A stretch of DNA of 64,000 bases from Planctomycetota bacterium (GTDB lineage: Bacteria > Planctomycetota > J058 > JAJDCP01), in contig JAJDCP010000062.1 of assembly GCA_029260765.1 (NCBI GenBank), positions 54,096-118,095 on the forward strand. The letters run 5' to 3'. The first letter of the stretch is position 1; the number at the start of each line of letters is the position of its first letter. Shown here one piece after another: positions 1-6,963 of the stretch. The notes beneath the pieces were generated by a model. That model worked only from the letters and a program-made list of their open reading frames with translations, ran no database searches and was not told the DNA's origin. The position numbers and the translations under genes were made by a program.

Positions 1-943
1 CAGCGTCGGGATAGCGGTCCGTGGGGTCGTGGGAGAGCGCCTTCAGACAGATCGCGCGCAGGTCGCTGGGCTGCTCAGCAGGGAGCTCCGGCAAGGCTCC
101 CGACAACGCCGACACGACCGCGGCCAGCAGCTCGCGACCGGAGTGCGGCGGGGTGCCGCGTAGAAGCTGGCACAGGATCGCCCCCAGCAGGTAGACATCG
201 GTCGCCGGGCTGAGCCGTGAGCCTCGGCCTTCGGCCAACTCTGGCGCGATGTAGGCCGGCGTGCCGCAGGGCGCGCGCACCGACTCGCGATGCCGCAGCG
301 CTGGGTCGGGCTCGACGCTGACCGCCAGGCCCCAGTCCATAATCAGCACTTCGCCGAAGCTGCCGAGCATGATGTTCGACGGTTTCAGGTCACAGTGCAC
401 GATGCCACGGCTGTGGGCAAAGGCGACCGCCTGGCTGACACTTTGGAGGATGGAGAGCTGGTGGCCCAGATCCTTCGCGTTCTCCTTCAATTCTGCGGCC
501 CAGGTCTTACCGTCGACCAGCTTCATCGCCAGGAAGGGCTTGCCGTCGGGGCTCTCGCCAGTGACGTGCACGGGCACGACCCCCGGGTGCTCGAGGCGGG
601 CCATCGTGGCGACTTCGGCCTGGAAACTGGCGCGGGCCTGCGCATCGCCGTGGATGCGGAGCAACTTGATGGCGACATCGCGGTGCAGCTCGGGCTGGCG
701 GGCGCGAAACACGATGCCCATGCCGCCCCTGCCCAGCTCATGGGCGAGCTCAAAGCGGTCTTCCACGGCGAGCATCGTGTGAGGGCTCGCCGTGCGCAGA
801 GGTTCGCCCGCGAAAGACGGGCGGTAGGTCTCGTCGGGGGACAGCACTGTGTCGGCGGTCAGCTCGCCGGCAGTCGCCTGCCATAGCTTACGCGCGCGCG
901 CCGTCAGTGCACCGGCATCTGTAGCCGCGTCTTCGCTCGCCAT
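1..943 (-). CDS. Ser/Thr protein kinase, N-terminal part (runs off window)
   Basis: This is the N-terminal half of a Hanks-type Ser/Thr kinase; the C-terminus lies beyond base 1. I translated it from the reverse strand. After a leader of about 55 residues come the glycine loop (LGRGGMGIVFRA), the VAIK lysine strand, the catalytic loop HCDLKPSN and a DWG form of the DFG motif (MDWGLAVS), followed by CGTPAYIAPE and a DVYLLG motif. The ATG overlaps the TGA of the upstream small membrane gene by one base (TGATG), so the two are translationally coupled. The catalytic residues are present, so it should be active. It resembles the kinase at 47011-51225, including the MDWGLAVS motif and C-lobe wording, so the two are paralogues. 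Its substrate is unknown. A transmembrane and TPR region may follow outside the window. Confidence 0.9.
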   Translation of the reverse strand, partial: MASEDAATDAGALTARARKLWQATAGELTADTVLSPDETYRPSFAGEPLRTASPHTMLAVEDRFELAHELGRGGMGIVFRARQPELHRDVAIKLLRIHGDAQARASFQAEVATMARLEHPGVVPVHVTGESPDGKPFLAMKLVDGKTWAAELKENAKDLGHQLSILQSVSQAVAFAHSRGIVHCDLKPSNIMLGSFGEVLIMDWGLAVSVEPDPALRHRESVRAPCGTPAYIAPELAEGRGSRLSPATDVYLLGAILCQLLRGTPPHSGRELLAAVVSALSGALPELPAEQPSDLRAICLKALSHDPTDRYPDA

Positions 944-1161
944 CAGCTGGCTGTCCGGCCCGATTCTTTGGGCGGCGCAGGCCGGGACCGGGCGAACATC
1001 AGCAGGCCCGCTGTCAGCAGGCACAGCGCTCCAACAGCTCCGTAGCCGATCTGCCAGGGCAGGCGCTCGGCGCTGTCCTGCAGCTCGCCGCTGGCGAGGT
1101 AACCGAACGCGCAGAAGGCTGCAGGAGCGAGCAGGAGAACAGCGAAGATCTTCCGTAACAT
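943..1161 (-). CDS. Small membrane protein (72 aa)
   Basis: A 72-residue protein beginning MLRKIFAVLLLAPAAFCAFG. One hydrophobic segment lies at residues 5-20 and a second at about 38-56 (IGYGAVGALCLLTAGLLMFA), followed by a short basic, proline-containing tail. Two membrane helices, or a signal peptide plus one helix, are likely. The family is not recognised. It lies 28 bases after the upstream gene and overlaps the kinase start by one base, so all three probably form one transcript and the protein may act with the kinase at the membrane. The longer reading frame that extends upstream in the same phase is antisense-like composition and overlaps the preceding gene, so I chose the internal ATG. 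Confidence 0.65.
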   Translation of the reverse strand: MLRKIFAVLLLAPAAFCAFGYLASGELQDSAERLPWQIGYGAVGALCLLTAGLLMFARSRPAPPKESGRTAS

Positions 1162-1189
1162 AGTCCACCCCGACTCAGGGTTGTGCGCG

Positions 1190-1555
1190 TCAACGGGCGA
1201 ACTGCACCGCTTCGGCTTCTCCTTCGTAGCTGACCAGAAAGGAGACCACCTTCCAAGCGCCGTCCGCGTACTCGACTTCCGAGACGGCCACCCCTTGCTT
1301 GCGCCCTCCCTCGATGTCCTGCTGGAGCGTGACCTTTCCTGCGGCATGCGCCAACACGTGGTGCAGACCAACCTTGAGGGGCTGTCCCAGCGCGCTGTTG
1401 AGCGGGACATTTTCCGACGCGAACACTTTCGCGGCGAGCGCGGCTTCCGAATACTTGGAACGCAGGTTCTGCGCATCCATGAAGGGCAGAGCCCACTCCG
1501 TCACAACGAAGTAGCCCGCACCGACAAGCAGCACGAGCAACGCCAACTTCTTCAC
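1190..1555 (-). CDS. Membrane-anchored small protein, possibly Coa1-like
   Basis: About 121 residues: an N-terminal signal anchor (MKKLALLVLLVGAGYFVV) and a soluble alpha/beta domain ending in a strand series around GKVTLQQDIEGG, GVAVSEVEYADGAWKVVSF and LVSYEG. This loosely matches the cytochrome-oxidase-assembly Coa1/Tim21-like fold, in which a conserved G-W pattern precedes the last strand; that assignment is tentative. The start is chosen from the ribosome site: GGAGGAG lies six bases before a GTG five codons downstream of the first ATG, and that ATG itself forms part of the Shine-Dalgarno sequence. It is the first gene of the probable three-gene operon that ends in the Ser/Thr kinase. Confidence 0.65.
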   Translation of the reverse strand: MKKLALLVLLVGAGYFVVTEWALPFMDAQNLRSKYSEAALAAKVFASENVPLNSALGQPLKVGLHHVLAHAAGKVTLQQDIEGGRKQGVAVSEVEYADGAWKVVSFLVSYEGEAEAVQFAR

Positions 1556-1627
1556 AACGATCTCCTCCATTGGAGTCTGTCTGCTTCCAGAGACCTGCTC
1601 TCAGTGTTCTTGAGCCTGCCAGCGAAG

Positions 1628-2233
1628 TCAACCTCGCGGCGCGCCCGCAAAGGAAGGGTCGAGCACGCCGCCGAGCATCACCCTGAGCACCGCCTGAACG
1701 TGGCGCTCCAGTTGCCCCTCCGCGTCCGCACCGCGGCTGTGGTACATGATGCTGGTCGTCAGCATGTCGAGGACGACGTTCGAGGTAGCAGCCAGGTCCA
1801 GCTCAGCCCGGAAGCGCCCTTGACGCATGCCGATGGCGAGGATCTGCATCAGGGTGCCCAGCCCCGCTTCACGCAGACTGGCCAGCCGCTCGGCCCAGTC
1901 GGGGATGTCGCCGTCGAAGACGCCGAGAATCAAGTCGCGTGCGAGAGGATGGCGGTCGCGGGTCTGGAGGCTGCGCATGATCGCTTGGCGCAACAGCTGG
2001 TCCGCCGGCTGACCAGGGTCTAGCAGGTCGGCGAGCTCAGCGTTCCAGAGCCGGAAGTCGCGCAACAGGGTCTGGTAGAAGAGGTCGCGCTTCGAGGTAC
2101 AACCGAGGTAGAGGGTGCCTTTGGCAACACCAGCTGCGCGCGCGATCTCGTCCATAGATGTCTTGCGGAAGCCGTAGCGGCCGAAGAGCCCGCCCGCGGC
2201 GATCAGGATACGTTCCCATTTAGCGGCCTGCAT
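1628..2233 (-). CDS. TetR/AcrR-family transcriptional regulator
   Basis: About 201 residues. The N-terminal helix-turn-helix is at residues 17-53, with the TetR signature TSMDEIARAAGVAKGTLY followed by SKRDLFYQTLL. The rest is the helical ligand-binding domain, including the DRHPLARDLILG and MRQGRFRAELD segments common in this family. The start is set at the ATG of MQAAKWERI. An upstream extension of 21 residues would run into the preceding gene, whose stop is 26 bases away. It is the last gene of an operon with the SRPBCC and ketopantoate-reductase-like genes. The operon promoter lies inside a long palindrome (3975-4007), so autoregulation and control of the operon by this protein is the simple inference. 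The ligand is unknown. Confidence 0.9.
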   Translation of the reverse strand: MQAAKWERILIAAGGLFGRYGFRKTSMDEIARAAGVAKGTLYLGCTSKRDLFYQTLLRDFRLWNAELADLLDPGQPADQLLRQAIMRSLQTRDRHPLARDLILGVFDGDIPDWAERLASLREAGLGTLMQILAIGMRQGRFRAELDLAATSNVVLDMLTTSIMYHSRGADAEGQLERHVQAVLRVMLGGVLDPSFAGAPRG

Positions 2234-2258
2234 GTGGTTGACTCTATCGCCAAGTGAG

Positions 2259-2993
2259 TCAGACAGCCAGCGCTTCTTCCGCATCGGCCCGGACATTCTC
2301 CCAATAGGCGGCGGGCACGTCGCTCTCGAGCACCCGGGCGCCGATCAGCCCAGCGGACTGGGAGATCTGGCTGGCCACCACCTGGTTGTGCAGTCTGAGG
2401 CCGACGCTGGAGAGCAGCGGCACCGAATCCCAACGCAGCTCTTGATACTCGAAGACCTGCCGCACGCGGCAGCGATCGGGGCCACAAGGCAGCACCTCGA
2501 AGGTCGAGCTGCCGGCGATAGGGGAACCCTCGAGGTAGGCGTAGCGCAGGCGATGGCCGTCTTCGGGTCGTGCAGGGCTGAGCTCGAGCTCGGTGACGAT
2601 GCCGTAGTCGCTCAGGAAGCCATCTTCGAGCTGGCGGACCAGCTTCTGCAGCGGCGCGTCCAGCCAGGTCCCACCCGGGATCAGGCCCGTCAGGCCGTTG
2701 CCGGTCGAGCGGCGCACGGCGGCCTCGAGGCCGTAGCGGCCCTGGAAGCGCTCGCCGAGTTGGAAGGGCCGGCCGACGTTCTCGGGCAGGCGGCGGACCT
2801 CGATCAGGCCGAAGCTCTTGCCGGGAGTGCGCATCGCGCGGTGGAAGGCATCGGCCATCGCGGCCGCGGGGGCGTCGACCACGAAGTTGTGGACGTCGCG
2901 CTTGATGCCGATGGCGGCGTGCGGATTGAGCTCGAGGATGGCGCGCTGGCGCAGCTTTCGGCTCCAGGCATCGTCAGAGTGGGCTGGGCTCAT
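2259..2993 (-). CDS. SRPBCC-like (START/Bet v1 fold) protein
   Basis: A 244-residue cytosolic protein starting MSPAHSDDAWSRK. The pattern fits a SRPBCC hydrophobic-ligand-binding protein: an N-terminal strand DVHNFVVDAP, an alternating strand/loop core (FQGRYGLEAAVR, GIVTELELSPA, RLRYAYLEGSPIAGSSTFEVLP, CRVRQVFEYQEL) and a long C-terminal helix (LLSSVGLRLHNQVVASQISQSA). The assignment is from fold pattern, not from a diagnostic motif. The ATG lies 20 bases inside the end of the upstream reductase-like gene, and the TetR gene follows, so the three are one operon. A role in handling or sensing a lipophilic compound processed by the reductase is inference. Confidence 0.6.
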   Translation of the reverse strand: MSPAHSDDAWSRKLRQRAILELNPHAAIGIKRDVHNFVVDAPAAAMADAFHRAMRTPGKSFGLIEVRRLPENVGRPFQLGERFQGRYGLEAAVRRSTGNGLTGLIPGGTWLDAPLQKLVRQLEDGFLSDYGIVTELELSPARPEDGHRLRYAYLEGSPIAGSSTFEVLPCGPDRCRVRQVFEYQELRWDSVPLLSSVGLRLHNQVVASQISQSAGLIGARVLESDVPAAYWENVRADAEEALAV

Positions 2994-3948
2994 GTTGAGG
3001 CTCCTCTTGAGGTTGGGGGCAGGGTTCGAGTTGTGCCCGCAGGCGTTGCAGGTGGATGGTCGACAGCCCGCCGCGTTGGCCGTGCTCGATATGCTCGTCC
3101 AGGGCCTGCTGGGTCTGAGCGCGCAGCTTGCCAAAGTGCACGCGCAGGTAGGCTTCGAGGTCAAAGGGCAGCAACCAGGGTGCGACGCGGAGCAGACCGC
3201 CCAGAATGCGCGGCCCCAGCAGCCAGGCTGGCGGCGTGTTGCCCTGGGGATCGTGGCGGGCCACGACGGCCAGAGCCTCTCGCAACGCGCCATGCCACGC
3301 CGGGCCTTCGGACAGGCGCGCGAGGCTCCACGCGCGTACTTCCAGGGCTGCGACCAGAACCATCAACACAGCTGCGGGTCCAGCCGGCGACACGTGCTTG
3401 GCCAGCTGCGCGGGAAAGCCCGCAGCCCTCAGGCTTGCGACCACAGCGCGCGCCCGTGGACCGCAAAAGGGGCTAGGCGACAGCGGAGGAAACCAGAACA
3501 CGGTGCCGGGACAGGGAAGCTGTTCGGCGGCCAGGGGTGCTTCCCAGGCCAGCAGCGAGAGCATGCCCGCCACCAAGCGGTCAGCCTCGACCAGCTCGCG
3601 CACTGCAGCGCGGTCGTCGAGGCCCGGCTGGAGCAGCACCACGGTCGCATCCGGACAACGCTGCAGCAACGCGCGCAGGGGAGCCGAGCGCAACGCAGGG
3701 CTCGGAACACACAGGTAGATGGTATGCCAGGCGGCGGGTTGCACGTCCTCGGCTGCAGTGAACAGCTGCTCGACGCGCAGAGTGCCGACAGACCGGGTGC
3801 GGCGTGCGCATTGCAGCAGAGCAAATCCCTGCTCGCAGGCCGCTCGATGGGCCGGCTTGAGGAAAAACCCAACGCGGACGCCTGCCCGCTGCAGATGGAA
3901 GGCGAGCACACGGCCAATGCAGCCTGGACCGACGATCAGAGAACCCAT
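2974..3948 (-). CDS. Ketopantoate reductase (ApbA/PanE)-like oxidoreductase
   Basis: A 324-residue protein with an N-terminal dinucleotide-binding fold: MGSLIVGPGCIGRVLAFHLQ has the G-x-G-x-x-G arrangement of ApbA/PanE proteins and is followed by a second strand (VRVGFFLKP). HTIYLCVPSPAL and ATVVLLQPGLDD continue the Rossmann pattern. The C-terminal half is helical, as expected for the substrate domain, but the catalytic Lys and Asn/Ser motifs of true PanE are not obvious, so a pantothenate-pathway role is not supported. The start is the ATG opening the Rossmann strand; the 64 upstream codons cover the promoter. It is the first gene of the operon with SRPBCC and TetR, reading away from the palindromic promoter. 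Confidence 0.6.
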   Translation of the reverse strand: MGSLIVGPGCIGRVLAFHLQRAGVRVGFFLKPAHRAACEQGFALLQCARRTRSVGTLRVEQLFTAAEDVQPAAWHTIYLCVPSPALRSAPLRALLQRCPDATVVLLQPGLDDRAAVRELVEADRLVAGMLSLLAWEAPLAAEQLPCPGTVFWFPPLSPSPFCGPRARAVVASLRAAGFPAQLAKHVSPAGPAAVLMVLVAALEVRAWSLARLSEGPAWHGALREALAVVARHDPQGNTPPAWLLGPRILGGLLRVAPWLLPFDLEAYLRVHFGKLRAQTQQALDEHIEHGQRGGLSTIHLQRLRAQLEPCPQPQEEPQHEPSPL

Positions 3949-3974
3949 GCGCGGACTCCTGCTGAGACATTGAG

Positions 3975-4007
3975 TTGACCATAATACGGATTCGGTCATT
4001 TGGTCAA
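3975..4007 (-). promoter_or_regulatory. Palindromic operator overlapping the reductase-operon promoter
   Basis: TTGACCA at 3975-3981 and TGGTCAA at 4001-4007 form a perfect 7-bp inverted repeat with a 19-base spacer. Read on the minus strand, the distal arm supplies a TTGACC -35 box, and TATTAT lies 15 bases downstream as a possible -10. The site sits 26 bases before the reductase-like gene, whose operon ends with a TetR gene. A TetR-family dimer binding here would block the promoter. The spacing is wide for one dimer, and an inner GACC/GGTC pair may be the real half-site. Confidence 0.5.
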
Positions 4008-4150
4008 TACTTTTCTGGAAATCTCGAGCGTCAGAGTGGAGGAAAGTGGGATCCTGCCGCACCGGATCGCCAAGCCGCAGTGCGCAGGGACTGCCAGACC
4101 TTCTGCCGTGCGTCGGCAGCTGGTAGACTGGCCTCGCCAAAGGAGAACAC

Positions 4151-4936
4151 GTGTCCCCCGAAGAACTTGCCCAGAACTTGCTACCTCTCGCCCGCCGCCT
4201 CGTCGACGAAGCCAGCCGCGTCGCACTGCGCTACTACGGCGATGTCGACTGGCGCCGCAAAGCCGGCGGTTCGGCAGTCAGCGAGGCCGACCTCGCCGTC
4301 CAGGCTCGGGTCGCCGAGCTTCTGCACGCCGAGCGCCCCGCCGACGTGCTGCTGGCCGAAGAGCAGGGAGCGGCGCAGACCAGCACGGCGCGCTGCGTCT
4401 GGGTGCTCGACCCGATCGATGGCACCGAGCCCTTCATCCGTCGCATGCCGAACTGGGCCGTCGCCCTGGGGCTGTTGGTCGACGGCCAGGCTGCGCTGGG
4501 GGTGGTCGCGATGCCCGCGTCGGGCGATGTGTTCGTCGGCGGGCTCGGCGTTCCCGCCGAGCGCAACGGCCGGCCGATGCAGGTGGCGCAGCCGGACGAG
4601 GACCTGCAGCCGGTGATCTTCGTGCCCGCGAGCACCCATCACTGGTTCAAGAACTTCTCCTTCCGCGGCCGGGCGGCGTCGCTGCTCAGCATGGCCGCCC
4701 ACCTCTGCCTGCTGGCCGACGGAGCCGCCCAGGCCGTGCTGATCTCGCACAGCCGGCTGTGGGATGTCGCTGGGCCATTGGCCATTTTGCACGCCGCGGG
4801 GGGCATGACCCGGCGGCGCGATGGTCACGCCATCGACCTCGGCCGGATGCAGCGCGACGGCGGGACGACGGGCGTGGCACTGGCGGGCCACAAGCAATAC
4901 GTTGAGCAGCTCTACCAGGAGTGGGGCGAGAGCTGA
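4151..4936 (+). CDS. Inositol monophosphatase-family phosphatase
   Basis: A 261-residue Mg-dependent sugar/inositol/PAP-type phosphatase of the IMPase superfamily. The metal-binding motifs are all visible: Glu70-Glu71 (LLAEEQ), Asp87-Pro-Ile-Asp90-Gly-Thr92 and Trp204-Asp205 (SRLWDVAGPL). The length is normal for the family. The start is GTG, with AGGAGAA centred about eight bases upstream. Substrate cannot be read from sequence: inositol phosphate, fructose-1,6-bisphosphate and 3'-phosphoadenosine phosphates are all possible. The P-loop kinase and Thg1 genes follow within a few bases on the same strand. A 3',5'-bisphosphate phosphatase role beside RNA-end enzymes is an attractive but unproven idea. 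Confidence 0.88.
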   Translation: MSPEELAQNLLPLARRLVDEASRVALRYYGDVDWRRKAGGSAVSEADLAVQARVAELLHAERPADVLLAEEQGAAQTSTARCVWVLDPIDGTEPFIRRMPNWAVALGLLVDGQAALGVVAMPASGDVFVGGLGVPAERNGRPMQVAQPDEDLQPVIFVPASTHHWFKNFSFRGRAASLLSMAAHLCLLADGAAQAVLISHSRLWDVAGPLAILHAAGGMTRRRDGHAIDLGRMQRDGGTTGVALAGHKQYVEQLYQEWGES

Positions 4937-4948
4937 GGGGACTGTCTC

Positions 4949-5401
4949 ATCGAAGCGATCATCTTCATCGGCCTGCAGGCTTCGGGCAAATCGAGCTTCT
5001 ACCGAGAGCGTTTCTTCCTCAGCCATACGCGCCTCAACCTCGATATGCTGCGGACGCGGCGTCGCGAGCGGGTGCTGCTCACAGCCTGCATCGCTGCCCG
5101 GCACCGCTTCGTCGTCGACAACACCAACCCGACGCGCGAAGATCGGCAGAGGTACATTGTGCCTGCTCGCCAGGCGGGTTTCCGGATCATCGGCTACTAC
5201 TTCCAGTCTTGTCTGCGCGACTGCCTTGCACGCGATCTGTCCCGTCCTGACGCAGAGCAGGTGCCTGAGGCCGGAATTCGCGCGACCTCTGCCCGTTTGG
5301 AGATCCCCAGCCTGGACGAAGGCTTCGACGCCCTCTGGTATGTCCGGCTGACAGAGAATCACGGCAGCATCGTCGAGGAGTGGCGCGATGAAGTTCAATG
5401 A
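4949..5401 (+). CDS. P-loop (polynucleotide-kinase-like) ATP-binding protein with no normal start codon
   Basis: About 150 residues with a Walker A motif GLQASGKSS right at the N-terminus, followed by LNLDMLRTRRRERVLL, FVVDNTNPTREDRQRYI (the NTNP signature common in AAA_33 and polynucleotide-kinase-like proteins) and a final FDALWYVRL strand. The frame is open only from a TGA at 4934-4936. It contains no ATG, GTG or TTG before the P-loop; the first ATG (5045) would remove Walker A. GAGGGG at 4936-4940 lies just upstream of an ATC (4949), used here as a provisional start. The end overlaps the Thg1 gene by 14 bases. The likely role is phosphorylating an RNA 5' end or a nucleotide. Alternatives are a small indel in the start region, or translation coupled from the phosphatase gene. 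Confidence 0.6.
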   Translation: MEAIIFIGLQASGKSSFYRERFFLSHTRLNLDMLRTRRRERVLLTACIAARHRFVVDNTNPTREDRQRYIVPARQAGFRIIGYYFQSCLRDCLARDLSRPDAEQVPEAGIRATSARLEIPSLDEGFDALWYVRLTENHGSIVEEWRDEVQ

Positions 5402-6152
5402 GCTCGACCAACGCATGCGGGTGTTCGAGACCGCGCACGACCATTGTGTTCTGCCCGGCCTGTGGATGGTCGCACGGCTCGATGGCCGCGGCTTCACGAA
5501 GCTGACCAAAGAAACCCATTCCTTCGAGGCTCCTTTCGACGTCCGCTTCCGTGACTACATGGTCGCCACGGTCCAGCACATGATGCAGTGTGGCTTCCGC
5601 GTGAGCTACGGCTACACCGAGAGCGATGAGATCTCGCTCTTGTTCGACCAGGAATCGAGCGGCTTCGGACGCAAGTTGCGCAAGCTGCACTCGGTGCTCG
5701 CCGGGGAGGCCAGCGCGGTGTTTTCGCTGCAGCTCGGGACGCCCGCCGCCTTCGACTGCCGCATTTCCCAACTTCCCACGGCCAACCTGATCTGCGACTA
5801 TTTCCGCTGGAGGAATGAAGATGCGGCCCGCAATGCCCTCAGCGCCCACTGCTATTGGCTGCTGCGGAAGCAGGGTGCTACCGCGCAGGCCGCCACCAAG
5901 ACACTGTCGGGTCTGTCCACCGCAGCCAAGAACGAGCTGCTTTTCCAACATGGAGTCAACTTCAACGAGCTGCCGCTCTGGCAGAAACGCGGCATAGGAG
6001 TGTACTGGGAGGACTATCAGCGTGAAGGGGAGAATCCCTTGACGGGCGCCCCCACCCTGGCGCGTCGGCGGCGGCTGCGGGTGGAGCTGGAGCTGCCGAT
6101 GCGCGATGCCTACAGCGATTTTGTGCGCGCCTTGCTACGGCCAGCGCCCTGA
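5388..6152 (+). CDS. Thg1-family tRNA 3'-5' guanylyltransferase/repair polymerase
   Basis: A 254-residue homologue of the tRNA-His guanylyltransferase family, the enzymes that add nucleotides to RNA 5' ends in the reverse (3'-5') direction. The palm-domain metal-binding motifs are present: RLDGRGFTKLTK at about residues 29-40 and GYTESDEISLLF at about residues 75-86. The bacterial-type C-terminal segment, around ARNALSAHCYWLLRKQG and FNELPLWQKRG, is intact. Bacterial Thg1-like proteins are known to repair 5'-truncated tRNAs in a template-dependent way. The ATG overlaps the end of the kinase-like gene by 14 bases. A 5' kinase next to a 5'-end polymerase suggests an RNA end-repair pair. Confidence 0.9.
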   Translation: MKFNELDQRMRVFETAHDHCVLPGLWMVARLDGRGFTKLTKETHSFEAPFDVRFRDYMVATVQHMMQCGFRVSYGYTESDEISLLFDQESSGFGRKLRKLHSVLAGEASAVFSLQLGTPAAFDCRISQLPTANLICDYFRWRNEDAARNALSAHCYWLLRKQGATAQAATKTLSGLSTAAKNELLFQHGVNFNELPLWQKRGIGVYWEDYQREGENPLTGAPTLARRRRLRVELELPMRDAYSDFVRALLRPAP

Positions 6153-6189
6153 GGGTTTCGGCGGAAGTGCCGCTACAGCGGCGCTGAAG

Positions 6190-6927
6190 CTACCTCAGCG
6201 CTTCCACCAAGACACCATCCGGATCGGTCATGACCTCAGCTTCCGTCCCCCCCTCGACCTCCAGACGCAAACCTCCCAAACCCGTCTGGCCGGGCTCTGG
6301 CTGGCTGTACGGCTGGCTTCGGCCCGGGCGGTAGACCAACTCGAGCGTTGTGTAGCGGCGCTGCCAGAGCCATTCACGTTGGCTGCGCAATGAACCCGAT
6401 GGCAACTGCTCATCACTGAAGGCCAGAAAGACCAGCTCGAAACCTCGCTGAGGAACCTCGATCCTGGCCAGCTCGCGCATCCCCTGCCGCTGGTAGAACG
6501 CCAGGCTGGCCTCGAGGTCGCGCACCCGTAAGCTGATCTGGCCCAAGACCTGGCCTGCGCCCGGTCTCGGCGGCCCTCCTGCGAAAGTCTGCTGCAACAG
6601 CTCTACGGTGAAGCCCGCAGGATCACGCACGTGGCAGAGGAAACCGACGGAACCGAACTGTTCCGGCTGGCCGATGTCAACTCCCTGCGCGCGCAGCCTC
6701 TCGGCCACGGGAAGCAGCTCGGGAACAGCCATCCCAAGCTTCCAATAGACCTGCCCTGGATCGCTGGGAGGAAGCCTGGCGGGCCCCGAACTTGTTTCGA
6801 GAACCAGCTGCGTCCCACCTGGCGCGCAGACCAGGCCGGCCCCCTCAGGGTGCCAGCCGAGCAGCCTCTGGTAGAAGGCGGCGACCCGGGCAGGATCAGA
6901 ACAGCGCAGGCGCAACTGCTTCAGCAT
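6190..6927 (-). CDS. Tandem VOC (glyoxalase/bleomycin-resistance fold) protein
   Basis: A 245-residue protein made of two VOC halves. The first runs from LRLRCSDPARVAAFYQRLLGW to VRDPAGFTVELLQQ; the second runs from GQISLRVRDLEASLAFYQRQGMREL to VMTDPDGVLVEALR. Both have the D-P-x-G-x-x-V-E end motif typical of the superfamily. The substrate is unknown; members include dioxygenases, isomerases and antibiotic-binding proteins. GAGGG lies upstream of the ATG. It begins 36 bases after the LCAT-like lipoprotein gene on the same strand, so the two are likely cotranscribed. It converges with the Thg1 gene. Confidence 0.85.
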   Translation of the reverse strand: MLKQLRLRCSDPARVAAFYQRLLGWHPEGAGLVCAPGGTQLVLETSSGPARLPPSDPGQVYWKLGMAVPELLPVAERLRAQGVDIGQPEQFGSVGFLCHVRDPAGFTVELLQQTFAGGPPRPGAGQVLGQISLRVRDLEASLAFYQRQGMRELARIEVPQRGFELVFLAFSDEQLPSGSLRSQREWLWQRRYTTLELVYRPGRSQPYSQPEPGQTGLGGLRLEVEGGTEAEVMTDPDGVLVEALR

Positions 6928-6963
6928 GATGGGCCCTCAGGGAGATCCGCAGGTTGAACCCGG

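Noticed and set aside
2974..3948. A true pantothenate-pathway PanE.
   Set aside because: Only the Rossmann part fits clearly; the catalytic motif is not evident and the operon context is regulatory/SRPBCC.
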